From Chromera velia (taxonomy: Eukaryota > Sar > Chromeraceae): 64,000 nucleotides of DNA. The translations under genes were made by a program, and so were the position numbers. The notes under the pieces were generated by a model, which had not been told where the DNA came from, searched no databases, and worked only from the letters and a program-made list of their open reading frames with translations. This document shows positions 10,766 through 22,981 of the stretch, piece by piece. Location of the stretch: the NCBI GenBank assembly GCA_018398765.1, contig JAHBMJ010001306.1, positions 50,048-114,047 of the forward strand. Direction: 5' to 3'. Each line of letters starts with the position of its first letter. Position 1 is the stretch's first letter.

Positions 10766-13700
10766 ATGACGGAAGGTGAGGAGCCGCGGCCTCAAAGGCA
10801 CTTGGAGAGACGGCCATCCCTCCTCCAACACCTCTCCAACGCAGAGAAACAGGGACTCCAGAAAGCACTCAAAGCTGTGGAGGAAGAGTCCGAACGCCTG
10901 GCAGCGAAGGGTCTGAGTGCCAAGGCATTCACTTTGGGCGTTGTCAACGTGGTCGGATTTTTTGCTTGTGCGCACTGCTCTCGCTTCGTCGCTGGCTGCC
11001 GTACGTGGCTTGACGGCGCGGGGCCGGGTGTCGTCCGGACTCCCTTCTTACGATTTTGGCCCTTCAGATATTGTCCCGTGGCTGCGTGTGTTGCCTGATT
11101 CCACACAAACCCTCCGTAGTCCACAGCTGGCCGTCAGCTCTGAAGAATTTACGAGTCTGCAGAGTGTTGTCCCTCAATCGAGCAGAGGGGGGGATTGTTG
11201 ACTTTCTGCTGCCCACATGCATGTGTGCAGGTGTTTGTGGCATACATGATGGGATCGAGGCCTGAGCACTTCTGGTTTGTGTACGTGATCGAGAGCATTT
11301 TCTTCATCGGACTGCGCACCATCAGGATGTGCAAGTCCAAACACCAACTGTGAGTGTGATTTTAAATGGCAGGAAGACGCCATCCGCTGTTTTTCTTCTG
11401 CGGGGGGGCTGGGGGAACGACCAATGGGAGAGGAGCTCGGTGGTTCCTGATTCATTGTCTTATGAGAAATTGAGCAGGTGTCTCCTCTCTGTGTACAGAC
11501 TTTCTGTGTCACGTGATAGAAATTGAACACTTTGCCAGCAAGAAAAGAAAACGCATGTAGCAAAAACGACTCGAGAGGGGCAGCTGAGCACCAAAAATCG
11601 ACATTTTGTGTGGAAGCAAGAGAAGAAAGGGAGAGGAAGGGAAAGAAAGCGACCGAAGACGGGCAGCTGCGCATAAAAAATGACCTTGTGCAAAAGGGCA
11701 GGAAGGGAAAGAAAGCGACCGAAGACGGGCAGCTGCGCAAAGAGAATGGATATCGTGGAAAAAGGGCAGGAAGGGAAGGGAAGGGAAGGAAAGCGACCGA
11801 AGACGGGCAGCTGCGCAAAGAGAATGGATATCGTGGAAAAAGGGCAGGAAGGGAAGGGAAGGGAAGGAAAGCGACCGAAGACGGGCAGCTGCGCATAGAA
11901 AATGGACCTTGTGCAAAAAGGGCAGGAAGGGAAAAAAAGCGACCGAAGACGGGCAGCTGCGCATAGAGAATGGATATTGTGCAAGGCGGAAAGGAAGGGA
12001 AAGAAAGCGACTCAAGAGGGGCATCTGAGCAAATCGACGTTATCGTGCATAGTGTTCTTTCCTCCTTTCTTTCTTTCTGTCTGTCTGTGTGTGTGCAGGT
12101 ACCTTCTTGATCTCTGTTGGGTGACGAACATCAGCGGCATCGTTTTGTTCATCATCCTTCTCGGAAAAAGCCTCCGCCCCTCCCTCTCCCTTCCGGCAAT
12201 CGCCGTGTTGGAACAGCCTGAGACGCTCTGGTTCGTCTGGAGGGCGCTGTTCTCATTCGCAACCGGGCCGCTCGCATGGAGCGTTTTGGCTCAGGTCGGT
12301 GGGTGGACAGAGGTTGGAGAAGGGGGGGGGGCAGGCGGGCTGTCTTTGCGGCTGAAATCTGATTAAGTGATCGAATACGTACTTCAGTCCGCGGAGAAAT
12401 GCAGCAGATGCGAAACGTGCACCGATGTCTTTGTCATGTGAAAAAATGTGAAGACCTCCGTCCGTCTGTGGTGAACTAGCAACAAGGGCTGAAGCTGGAA
12501 GGAAGGAAGTAAGAGCCTGCGGAGCTCCGATAAAGTCCTTCTCGTTCTGAGCTTTTTTCATCCTTTCTTCACAGCGAGCTCTTTGCAAGTGCCACCACTT
12601 CTCTCCCTTACTAGGGCTGTGACGGCCTCGGGTTTTGTCTCTTTCCACATTTGCATCTTTCTCCGCTCCCTTCTTCCTTCTTTCCTTCTTTTTCTCTCTC
12701 TTCTCTTCGTCTGTCTGCAACCCCCCTTTTTTCCCCTCTCTCCATCGCTGGCCTCTTCAATTGCCGTTTGGTTTCATGCCTATCTTTTTGCCTCTGTGCA
12801 TGTACGCTCCTGTTTACCCGTTTCTCCCTCTAGGTTGTAGAAGAAACCGTGAAATCCGTCCTTTCATTCACTCTTTGTGTGTGTTTCCACTCTTTTTCCC
12901 TTTCTCTTTTGTTTCTTTCTGTTGACATGCAGTTCAACGCGCTCGTCTTCCACGACATCGACCAGTCCGCCTCCCTCCTGATCCACATGATGCCCATATT
13001 GGTGTCCTACACCATGAGGTGGCAGCTGCCGGCAGTGCGGCAGTCCTGGCCTGCCTTTGTTGCCGCTGACAAGAGCACCCAGGCGGCATTGGACCTGAAC
13101 GAACAGTCTGTGCAGTCACTCGACCAGCTGCAGCCCCTCGACCTGGGCGGCATGGTCGCTTCCTTGGACGACTTATACCTTCCCTTCCTGTCTGTCTACT
13201 TCGCCTGGTGGCTGCCCTATACGATCTGGCTGGTCGTGTTTGACGGCGCCAACAAAGCCAAAAGGGCGGGGCTGGACACAATCTTCGACTACACCTTGAG
13301 AACGAACGGCGCTGCTGTGGCCATATTGAAGAAGACCGAGCAAATGCTCTGCTGCTGCTTCAAGCAGAGCGGGCCGAAGGAAATGACTCGAACAAAGGCG
13401 TTTCTGTACCAGGTGAGCCGCCGTGTCCCCCTGTCTTTCTCTTGTTTGTTGTTTGCTTCGTTGGAGCAGAAGTGATGGTAGGTGCGTTCTTGAGAGAGTG
13501 TCGCCTTTGACCACGCGGTCCCTTTCTTTTCTTTTCTATATAGGGGCTTCCTTTTCAGCACATCAAGTCCCGTTCTCATGACGATCTTCTTTCGGGTCCT
13601 TTTGCTTCCTTGACTCCCCTCTGACGCACGCATTGACTCGTTGATCGAATGCAGATCTGGCACTTCATGATGGTGACATTCTCTGCCTTCACGGCGCCTC

Positions 13701-14272
13701 TCTGCTGGACGTACAAGTGGTTCCACGGAAGCTTTGCGGTGCTCCTCTTCACGTTTGCTGTGTTCAACGGAGGCAGCAGGTGGGGGGGTGAGGGGAAGGG
13801 GGGGGGAAAGTCTAGATCAAACAAACTGAAGAAACAGGTGAACAGTGTGAATTATTACATTATTCTTCACGCATACCCAAGCACAAACACCCTCCACCAC
13901 ACAACCCCACCCCGGCCGACGCATGTCGTCTCAAACACACCACCGGCACGAACCCGTTCGGTTTAGCCCCTCTCTCTGCATGGAGACGCATCCGCTTAGT
14001 CTGCAAACAACTCTCTCGATCCACTGATGTATCGATCGATCGATCGATCGATTCTCCTTTCTTTCCACTTGGAATCCTCCTCGACTTTCTCTCTCTATCC
14101 GTTTGTCTACCTGCTTGCCTCTGTGTTTGTGTTTGTCTGTCTGTCTGTCTGTTCGTTCTTCAGTCATGAGGACGCGGAGAGGGAAAAGTGACGTTATCTG
14201 TGCATCTGTGCTTGTCGGTCTTGTCTATTAGTCTCTCGTGAATGAGCGAAATGGCAGGAAAAGCAAACGTCT

Positions 14273-14341
<69 letters not shown>

Positions 14342-14566
14342 CTTTTGGCCGGTCTGAAGAAAAATTCATAGATCCTGTCTGACTTGCTACTCAGAAATGC
14401 CAAACTGGACATGCAATGCAGATGCTCCAATTCTATCCATGTGTGCAGATATGTCTGGTATGTCTTGAAGACGTACCGCAAGGTTGTTCGGGATCTTCTA
14501 CGAGAGGCCGGAGACACTCTGGAGCCATCCGAAACAAGTCCGGGGGCAAAAAACAAAACGACATAA
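10766..14566 (+). CDS. GPC1: Glycerophosphocholine acyltransferase, GPC1/DUF2838 family (6 exons)
   Basis: Exons: 10766-10948, 11231-11349, 12099-12294, 12933-13412, 13655-13779, 14449-14566. Phases join across all introns (GT-AG) to give 406 residues, close to the yeast family member. The family acylates glycerophosphocholine to lysophosphatidylcholine in phosphatidylcholine remodelling, as a multi-pass ER membrane enzyme. Diagnostic features are TLGVVN joined to VFVAYMMG then SRPEHFW (exon 1/2 junction); YLLDLCWVTN (family pattern HYFl.DFCYf.N); and VFHDIDQSASLLIHMMPILV followed by TMRW (family pattern VFHslD..tSlfiH..P.l..y.lRW). AWWLPYTIWL and later hydrophobic spans follow. The N-terminus (about 55 aa) is polar and helical; the C-terminus is basic. 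The ATG at 10766 is the first in frame. The family is clear; the exon 1 donor was chosen by phase and alignment. Confidence 0.85.
11570..12050. repeat. Minisatellite of about 70 bp units in GPC1 intron 2
   Basis: Roughly six to seven head-to-tail units share AGCGACCGAAGACGGGCAGC followed by TGCGCA and a GGGCAGGAAGGGAAgg purine block. Two units in the middle (about 11745-11885) are nearly identical; the outer ones are diverged (CAGCTGAGCA variants). The array keeps long frames open on both strands. It lies between splice-consistent exons 2 and 3 and is taken as intronic. Confidence 0.8.
14275..14341 (+). repeat. Compound (CT)n(GT)n microsatellite in GPC1 intron 5
   Basis: About 28 bp of CT repeat pass directly into about 38 bp of GT repeat with one GC interruption. 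It sits about 110 bp upstream of the exon 6 acceptor. Confidence 0.95.
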
Positions 14567-17500
14567 GTCCACCACATTGTATTAGGCAGCCCAGAAACCG
14601 TGACAACAATAAAATTTAAGCAGTTTTTAATTGCATTATGCCAACTAGTTGAAAGAAGCTGGCAAACTAACTGACAAAAATAGTTAGGGGTATGATTCGT
14701 GTAAAAGTATATAGATAAGTGATAAGTGCTAGGATAAGTGATAATCTTAGTGATTTACTAGGTGATTTAGTGGTGCCCTAGAGCACTGTCGCCGTTTTGT
14801 CTTATAGCGGTTGCCCCCGCAAACGGATATAACGAAACAGGACCTTCAATAACAAGTACATTGGTTTAAAATTTTGAATAATAGCTAAACTTAGCATCTG
14901 TAGCTGTCATGGTCCTAGTCATGGTCCAGCTATCTGACTCTAATTCTAACTCCGGGAACGGAGTCCGGGTATGACTAGAAGTATGATTGATTGAATGAAT
15001 CAAAGTGATTAGTTCTGCGTTAGCTATGATATATAGCTGAAACTAGAATTGAAAGGCTTAGCGCTAGTGATCATAGCATTTTAAAAAACAGTTTCAAGTT
15101 TGTGACCTGCTTTGGAATGGAGTGAGCCCTTTCGCATATACACACGCAGGTACGTGATTGACTGTTCAATATGATCTGTTCACGGCACAGGCTAGACCTA
15201 TGTGGGCTGGCCAGGGAGGTCTGATGCATCTAGGTGCTTTCCCTGAAAGCCGCACGTCAGACATTCGGCATTGGGGCGGGAGGCCAATCCTCCGGACATT
15301 AATCCTAATCCTAATCCTAATAATTTCTAGAATTATTTTTTAAATAATATAAGCAAAAACACTTATGGTCCATGGACTAGTCCACACACTTGCAAAACAC
15401 ATGAAATACGTATTGCAACACCGAAACAGTTGATACTGATATAATTAACAGTTAATTGTTTAAATTAACATTGGCAGACTCTTCCATGCAGAGTAGAAAA
15501 AAAAATGTTTTGAGTTTTCTTTTAAAATCTTATCCTCAGGCTAACTAGCAGGCTTAGGCTGCTTAGCCGCCTTAGCGTTTAATTGTGAAGGTTTCAAACA
15601 GAAAGAATAAGTTAATTAAAATTGTTTAATAGCTTACGGGCTAATTAAGGTCCAGCCTAAGGTCCGGCTTGAACTGTCTCAATTCATTGTTTTCTTCCAT
15701 TCTCCATTCTCCATCAATCAGATGCAATGAGCCAAGTGAGCGGGCAAACAGCTCACTCTGACAAAAGAGAAAGAAGGGGGGGAAATCTTACTTTGTCTTT
15801 GTCTCTCTTGCAACCTAAGCACGTCAATCATCATTGTGGAGTCAGGCTGCCTCTTTAAACCGCTTACTCAACCCACTCACTCGGCTCAGCCTGTCCTAAT
15901 ACATGCCCCCCCTACATATTCATACACGCCAAGGAACTTCAGAGACAATGGAAGGGAAAGAAAATTCAATACTGTCAAATGCAAGGAGAAGAGAAGACTG
16001 ATCGATCGATTTATCTCACAGCCCCATCTGTCTGCCTCTTTCTCTCTCCTTTTCTATACCAAGAGATCATGCACACATCTTTCTTTAACCCTACCTTTCA
16101 CCTATCGACCAAAAAAACCCGAATTCAGAATGGAACCAAGCTGCCCAAGAAATCACTCACCCCAGTACTCACTTTCCTTGATCTTCCTTTCATGCACTTC
16201 TTCACTTTCTTTGTCTGCTTTGAAGTCATCGTCGGCTTGGCTGCAATCGAGTCACATACAACGAGGGGCAGAAAAGGATGTAGCCACAAGAAGTCGAGTC
16301 AGACAACAACTGCGTGTCTGCCCAGACTTACTGAACGTCGATTAATCAAATGATGGAATGAAGCAGTAAACGCTCGCACATCCGCATACACTCATGGAAC
16401 GATCGACTCTTTTTTCTCAAAGAAAGTCGATCAATCAAATGATTAGGTGAAGAACCTCCATGCCCACTTTAGGGTCAAGCAATCAATCAACTCTTGCACC
16501 TCCGTTTCTTTAAAGAGATTCGAGTTGCAAATAAGGTAAAAGAAAATTAAGTGCTCTTGACTGACTAAAGAGAGTCTTTTCGCGCCGATCTCAATTTTTC
16601 TTCGACTTGGTCTTGATATACGGTCTCTGTACACAAACGTAGAAAGTGAAAGAAAGAGACGGAGCAAGAAACACAGACAGAAAAATTTGAGAGATCCAAA
16701 ATATATAATTAAAATGAAAATTCAGGTCGTACGAGCTTTAAGTATCAACGGTTGCTTCCCTCGGATCGATTACGCAAACTGAATTCAATCCATCAGACGT
16801 ACACCAAGACTCAACCTATTAGGTGGACAAGGGTGTGGCAGACAGAGGACGCGCTCAACCTGCAGGTCTCTCTCTGCATTTGTTTTGATACAATTTCTTC
16901 TACGGGTACAGAGAGAGGCCCTGAGAGGGAGACCGGAATGCACAGAATGACAGATCAAAGACTGAAACGAACGGCCGGCTTTGAAAGGAACAAGAGGAGG
17001 CCGACTCTCTATGAGCCTCTGCATATGTTCGACTACAGCCGTCTTTGAAAGACACGGAGAGAAAGCTCAGCTCATGCAAGGATCGACATACCATGAGACG
17101 CCTAAATGAGACGCAAGCGGCCCAAAAAATACCCCCCCTACTATTATACCGGCTGCAACGCTAAGCAACCCCTCTCTCTCTCCTTAATTCCCCCAAGTCT
17201 GACAAACCTTAGAGTTGGACTCCACGCCCCTGGGCCACACCTTCAGGGCGTTCTTGAACGCTGCCTGCATATTGTTCAATCAGGATCCAGAAAGAGAAAG
17301 CAACCGTTTAAATATATGTATCATAAGTAATCATGCACGTTGACGATTTTGGTTTTTAAAGCGATGCATCATATGTTCACTCACTTAGTTCTTGTACGGA
17401 TAACAATAGAGTCAGTCTTCTACTTCATTTGAACTACAATTGGCACACTTGAATTTTAAATCATTTCAAATTGATTTGGCACCACCGTATACAAAGTACA

Positions 17501-17704
17501 TAGAACCTTGAACCTACCCGCCGCGTAAAAGTTCTGTTAGCTGACTAAGTGTGGCTCCTTTAGAGAGAAAAAAGAAAGGGAAAAACGAAAAGAAGAGAGA
17601 AGGATCCCATTGAATGTATCGTTTATGCATCAAATTTGGAAAAGCCTTTAGAAGAGACCTCATCGCTAGTACGTACGTTAACATACTGAAAGGTGTCAGA
17701 GAAA
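14567..17704. other. Gene-poor region with dispersed repeats R2, R1 and R3
   Basis: R2 copy B lies at 14711-14826 in reverse orientation to copy A. R1 copy B is at 15221-15325, ending in four AATCCT-like units. R3 copy B is at about 16170-16351. Between them the sequence is AT-rich and without a splice-consistent gene; the frames at 15836-16353 overlap R3 and are not accepted. Confidence 0.6.
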
Positions 17705-18589
17705 AAGTCAAATCTATCCCAAACGGTCTCCAACATCAAAACGGTCTCCAAAAAAAAGTAAAATAAAAAATATTTTTATGTTGTTTAAAGACGTTTAAAT
17801 GAGTTAAACAGAAAAGAACATAGAGAGAGAGGGGGGTGTGTATAATGTGTGTGTGTGTGTGTAGAAGAATAATTCTTCCTCTCTCCGTCTCTTTCTGTCT
17901 CTGGAGAGGGGGGTCTCTAGCTGAGACTGTGTATCCGACCGGCTGGCTGTCTGTCTGCTTGTCTGAATGTGGGGATTAGGAGGGGGAGGGAGGGGGGTTG
18001 TTCATGCCTATCGCAGAGTAGATTCGCACTTTGCACCATTCGTATATCTCCTTCCATACATCGTTCACGCATTCATTTAAATGAATCACTTTTGCCAAAA
18101 TCGATACGTTTGATTTGTTATTCAATTCAATCTTCAAGTTTATATGTAAAAAATGTGTGTTAACATTATATATACTAGTATATAGACGTTTTATACTACA
18201 GTATAATTTTAAACTATATATTATATATGTATAACATCACCCTCAATCTAGCTCTCAATATAGTTTTAATTACATTTTTTATAATGTTATAAGGCGTTTT
18301 AATATTTTCTAATCTCACTGTATCATTTATTGTGCTTCCAAGTTTTTTAAAACAAAGTTTTCTAAAAATAAATAAATAAAGTCAGAATTAGTGTGAGAGT
18401 TGGGGTCGGTGTGTTTTGTCACATATATAGAATGATTAAACAATTGATGATTGAAATAAAAGTTTAAAAGGCGTTTTCATACTTTTTTATGTCATTTAAA
18501 CTTCTTTTAACAATAGAAAAATGTTTTTTATTTTACTTTTTTTTGGAGACCGTTTTGATGTTGGAGACCGTTTGGGATAGATTTGACTT
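17705..18589. mobile_element. 885 bp non-autonomous DNA transposon with 66 bp perfect terminal inverted repeats
   Basis: The left end, starting AAGTCAAATCTATCCCAAAC, is matched exactly over 66 bp by the reverse complement of the right end (18524-18589). The match continues imperfectly for another 20-30 bp. Each TIR holds an internal direct repeat of ACGGTCTCCAA. The interior is AT-rich, with no transposase frame. Flanking bases are AAA on both sides, too short to fix the target site duplication. The superfamily is not assigned. Confidence 0.85.
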
Positions 18590-18821
18590 AAAGCCGGCCC
18601 AGGCCCGTGCACCTCCTAAATGTCTCCACTTACATACCGTTTTAGTGTACGCCCAGACGGCCTTCTTTGTTTTGAAGACCCCCTCCTTTTCTTCCTATAC
18701 CAGCAGGATGTCATGGATGAAGTGATTGTTCTCTCCGTCAACATTCATTTCCATTTAGGTGAAGTCGTCAATGAAAGAGTTGAGGGCCGGTGTGCGATCT
18801 ACAATCAAGGTCGTACACAGA

Positions 18822-19805
18822 CAGGGTTGCTTTTCTGGTCGGTAACAGGTCTAGTCTACCGGCAATTGCCGGTAACCGGTAATGGCCTCAGTCTGCCTTC
18901 CTTTTACCGACAAAAAAAATGATAAAAATTAGGGTCACAAAAAAAAAATTTCGCCTACGACGCCAACCTTCAAAAACATGTTTTTAAGTGTTTATTGGCA
19001 TTTGAAAAGCCTATTTACACACACAAAAAAATAAAAAAAATATGTCAAAAATATAAATTTTTAACTGCTTCACCCTTATAAGTAGCAAAAAGTTCTAACA
19101 GCTCTATAACAGTGTCTGTCTAACAACTACTCTCTTTTTTAACTTTGCTTCATCTCTCACTGTTCTGTTTCTTTATATATCAGGCCTTGACCATCGTTAG
19201 AGAGCGATCAAAGTAAGAGACGGAAAAAGTCTACTTCTTTCTAAAAAATGAGGAGATGGTAAGCCTGCGGTTCTGTACTTGCGCAGCCCCTCCCCGGTTT
19301 GCTGAGGGGGGAGGAACAAGAAGAACATTGCCTTCTCGAGCTCTTCCCATGGTGCGGCTGGGTCTAGAGCTGGGTAGTCTTGGATGGAAAGAGGAAGGGG
19401 CGGATGCGGCTGCTGCACTGCAGCTGTAAAAAGAAGCCGGACTCTTTCCGTTGTTGGAATCGTGCGGGTGCATCTGTCTGGGCTAGCTGTGGTCATTGCG
19501 GCCAGCGGTTCTCTGTCTTTGGGCACCAAGTGCAAGATAGGACCCATCGCTTTGACCTGCGTCATCTTCAAACACACTAGCCGCATAGCTGTCCCTACAG
19601 ATGACGCATTAACTTTTTGAATTGACCTTAAGTCTAGCCTTAAGTGATTGATTGATTGACCTATAACCTAGGACTTAGGTTATTGAAAAGTGTTACTGAC
19701 TGTTAGAATTCTGCTAAGTCTTTGCCAACTGCCAGCAAACTCTGCCGGTAATTACCGGTTACCGGTAATGAAGCTTGTCTACCGCCAAAAAAATCGGTAA
19801 CCCTG
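18822..19805. mobile_element. Probable hAT-type non-autonomous element
   Basis: The left end is CAGGGTTGCTTTTCTGGTCGG and the right end, in reverse complement, CAGGGTTACCGATTTTTTTG, fitting short imperfect hAT termini. Both subterminal regions carry ACCGGTAAT/ATTACCGGT palindromic motifs. TACACAGA precedes the left end (18814-18821); the right end is followed by TACATGGA then TACACAGA (19806-19821). The 8 bp duplication is thus either imperfect and adjacent (6 of 8) or exact but offset by 8 bp. A 129-residue minus frame at 19197-19586 has no recognised domain. Confidence 0.65.
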
Positions 19806-19821
19806 TACATGGATACACAGA

Positions 19822-22800
19822 AACTTTAAGGGAGAAAGCATGCACACAAAGATTTGACTGAGGCATATGCGATCGCTCTTGCTCCGGGACGCCCCCCATG
19901 TTTGAACAGAGGGAAGGAACATGATTTCCGGACAAAAAACATATTCGGCCAAACGCCCGGACGAAAGCAAAGGCGGCGTGTTAAAGAAAGATCTGATGCA
20001 AAAAACTGAATTGGCCCATTTGGTTTTATAGTTTCAATGGCCATACATTTCATATATTAACCTCAAAACAATCCTCAATACCTGACCAGCTGCACATGTA
20101 TGAGTGCAGTCATGTACTGCCACCCAGTTTGATTTCACTTGTCACAGTGTAGTGACTCAATCTGGAACGATCTGGAAGGCACTGGGAGGACCGACTTTTC
20201 TTTATGACGGCCCTCTTGGCCTTGTGAGAGGCCTCGAGTTCCGCGACGAATTGACTGATGCCCGCGACCTGCATTCATTCAACGGAGAGGAGGAGGTACG
20301 CAGAAGCTGTCAGTAATCTGCCGGCATCAAGGACATACAGACAAGCAAACTTGAAGTGCAAGGTTCCAAGAAAGGGGAATCGTGGCAGGCAAGATGGTAG
20401 GACAAGAAGGGGAACAGGGTGAAATTCAACCAAAAGAAGAATTAAAGAGACAGAGCCTGGTAGTAGATCAGAAGAGGAGGAGGTCTTACTCTTTATAAGA
20501 CGTCTCAACAGCACCGTGTTAATCGTAACACTGATCGAGCTGTAAGGGCTAGAAACACTCGGAGAGAGATACGATGCAATGGCTCCTCCATGCGTGCATG
20601 GTAGAGACTCTCAATGGAAGTCTTTCTTTTCTTTGAACTTCTACTGGACTCAGCACTCTCAGGACCTCGACCTCTGGACTGTGTGGGGCAGGAGTTCGGA
20701 GTTCGGAGCATGAAAGCATGAATGTGTATGAGTGTGTGGGCCTCGGCGGGGTCTCTGGATATATAGGTTTCGGTCTGACGATGCCATCAACTTTGTCAAA
20801 ACGTGAAGTCACCACTCCGAGAGTGCTCAAAAGATCATTCTGTACTGCCGCTCACTACAGGATCAGCAGCGTTTTCATCAGTTGGTCCTCCTTTGATCTC
20901 AAAGACTTGTCAAAACAGTATGTTTTCCGTTGACAAGTTTCTCAGAGAACGTTGGTAAAGTGTAGTGCGCTCTCTACAGCTGCACGTTTCTGCTCGTCCG
21001 TCAGTGAAGGATCTCTCCTGCATGCAAAGCCATCGGTTGTGAATTCAAAGCGTAATCCAAAAATATCATGATGACCTCATGTACTCATGAGCAGGCGTGC
21101 ACAATTTCGCTGCAGTGTACTAGCTCTTGCATGAGCTGCATCCATTCTAAGTGAGATCCACATTCTGCCAGGGAGGTAGAACTAGCCAGGTAGAAGCAGA
21201 TCGGAAGAGATAACAAAATGAAAAGGAACATACAAAAACATGAGGGGACGGAACTCTGCCCTTAGGCTAGACTCTGCCTCGATCTGCTGGACAGGAATAA
21301 AAAAAAAGGGGGAAAAGAAGATCCAAAAAGAGAACCGGGACATTGGGGGACCAAACGGTGCCTCTCCTAGAAGAATGGAGGGGCTACGAGGAAAGCAAAA
21401 CTCGACAGCACCGTGTTAATCGTGACACTGATCGAGCTGCAAGCACTAGAAACACTCGAAGAGAGATACGATGCAAGGCTCCTCCATGCATGTGCGGTGG
21501 ATTTGCATTCAATGAAGCAGTAGAGTGTGGAGACTCACAAAACACATTGCAGCCGTGGATGATCACGGGCATGTGTGATCGATGAAACCGGCTTTCTATT
21601 GAAGGGGAATTGAATCAAGGTTGACTCACTTTGTGGCATATGTGGACCGAACCCAGCGCAATTAAAAGCTCTCCAGTCGTGTCAAGAGCGTCTCCCCACC
21701 ACACGTGCTATGGCATTGGAAGGTAACCGTTCAGATCACCAGGGAGCAGCAACCTGAAAACAAGCAAGGTAAAAGATGTAAAACAAAGAGTCTTCCTTAA
21801 TCTCGGATAACTATTTAAATTTGCGGGCAGAAACAACGGGCAAATCGAGACGTACTTACCTGTTCAGGTGAATGATTCCGGAAAGCATTTGAAGCTCGGT
21901 CCATTCTTCCGGGAAACTGGCTACAACTGTGCCCAGCGAGAGGGAGGAGATGAGCAGGTCTGTGATCGGCGTGCGGGCCGGAGGCGTTTCCGTTGATCAT
22001 GGATTGCACGGTGGGTCAGAGAATTTATTTTAGACTGTGCATCTGTTGCAGAAAGATTCCCAGTCCATGCATATCTTTTGCCCTTTCTCTGAATAAGTTG
22101 ATTTCTGACTTCACATTTTCGGCCTCTTTCAGCTGTCTGTGCGAGGTACAAAGAGAGTGCCTGAGTTGTGTCAGCAGATCGCTTAGCACAATGGCTTCCA
22201 TCACGCTTAACGATGCGCTGAAGTACTTTTGTGCATTTGATGGATGCCAGGTGATCCTGGTTCGATCACCCAACTTCAATACCTTCCAACGAACTCAGAC
22301 AGAATTCTGCGTGTATCTAGTCATGCCGGCCTTGCGCACTTGTCTTTCCACAAGAGTCTCTGTTGTTCGATCCTGTACTAGGTGTGTGAATAAAAGGAGT
22401 CAGTCCTCTTCTCTCAATCATGCAGCGTCATGCAGTCTCATAAGGGCGTCATGGTTGATTCATGGTTGTGCAGCTTGAAGATTTCTTGTGACTCGCGCAG
22501 GCGCGCCGCCATGCGCCGCCATGCATGACGCCTTAATTTTTGTGCGCCGCGCCACTTTCATTCCGATCCCGTATGATCCCGTCTCCCTTCAGCAAATTGC
22601 TGCAATGATCTTGCAACTGAACATATTTCGCGACAAACGTTTGTCGAGAAGCAGCCGAGCGCCCGATTCTTTCCAGATGTTAGCGCCAAACAGTCTGTAT
22701 ATGTCTGTGTAAGCATCGGTTAATTTCCAGGCTGGAAGGTCGCGCCAGCTGACATCTGATGTCGTAAATCGGTGTGCTTTTGTGCCGTTCGAACGAAACG

Positions 22801-22981
22801 AAAATTTGTCGTCTTCCGTCTCCTTCATTTGTCGCACCAAAGAAAGCATTTCGCGTGCGCAAATTCGTTTGTACAGGCACTGCAGCTTTGCGTTTGGACT
22901 TGCTAGCAAACTCATTCTTCTCTTCATTCAGGCCTTTTGACAGAACGAGTGGTGGTGCAAAAGAAAGAGAGCGCAGCAAAA
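19822..22981. other. Gene-poor region containing a direct repeat pair (R4)
   Basis: A block of about 100 bp at 20507-20605 (CAGCACCGTGTTAATCGTAA, then ACACTGATCGAGCTG) is repeated in direct orientation at 21398-21495 with roughly 90 percent agreement. Otherwise only short frames without splice support are seen. The last part (about 22490-22981) is probably the promoter and 5' leader of the next gene. Confidence 0.55.

Noticed and set aside
10949-11098. A GC donor after Ala-Cys for GPC1 exon 1
   Set aside because: A canonical GT donor at 10949 keeps the phase and gives a better family match across the junction.
19197-19586. 129-residue minus ORF inside the hAT-like element as a transposase
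   Set aside because: No hAT dimerisation or catalytic motif is visible, and the size is far too small.
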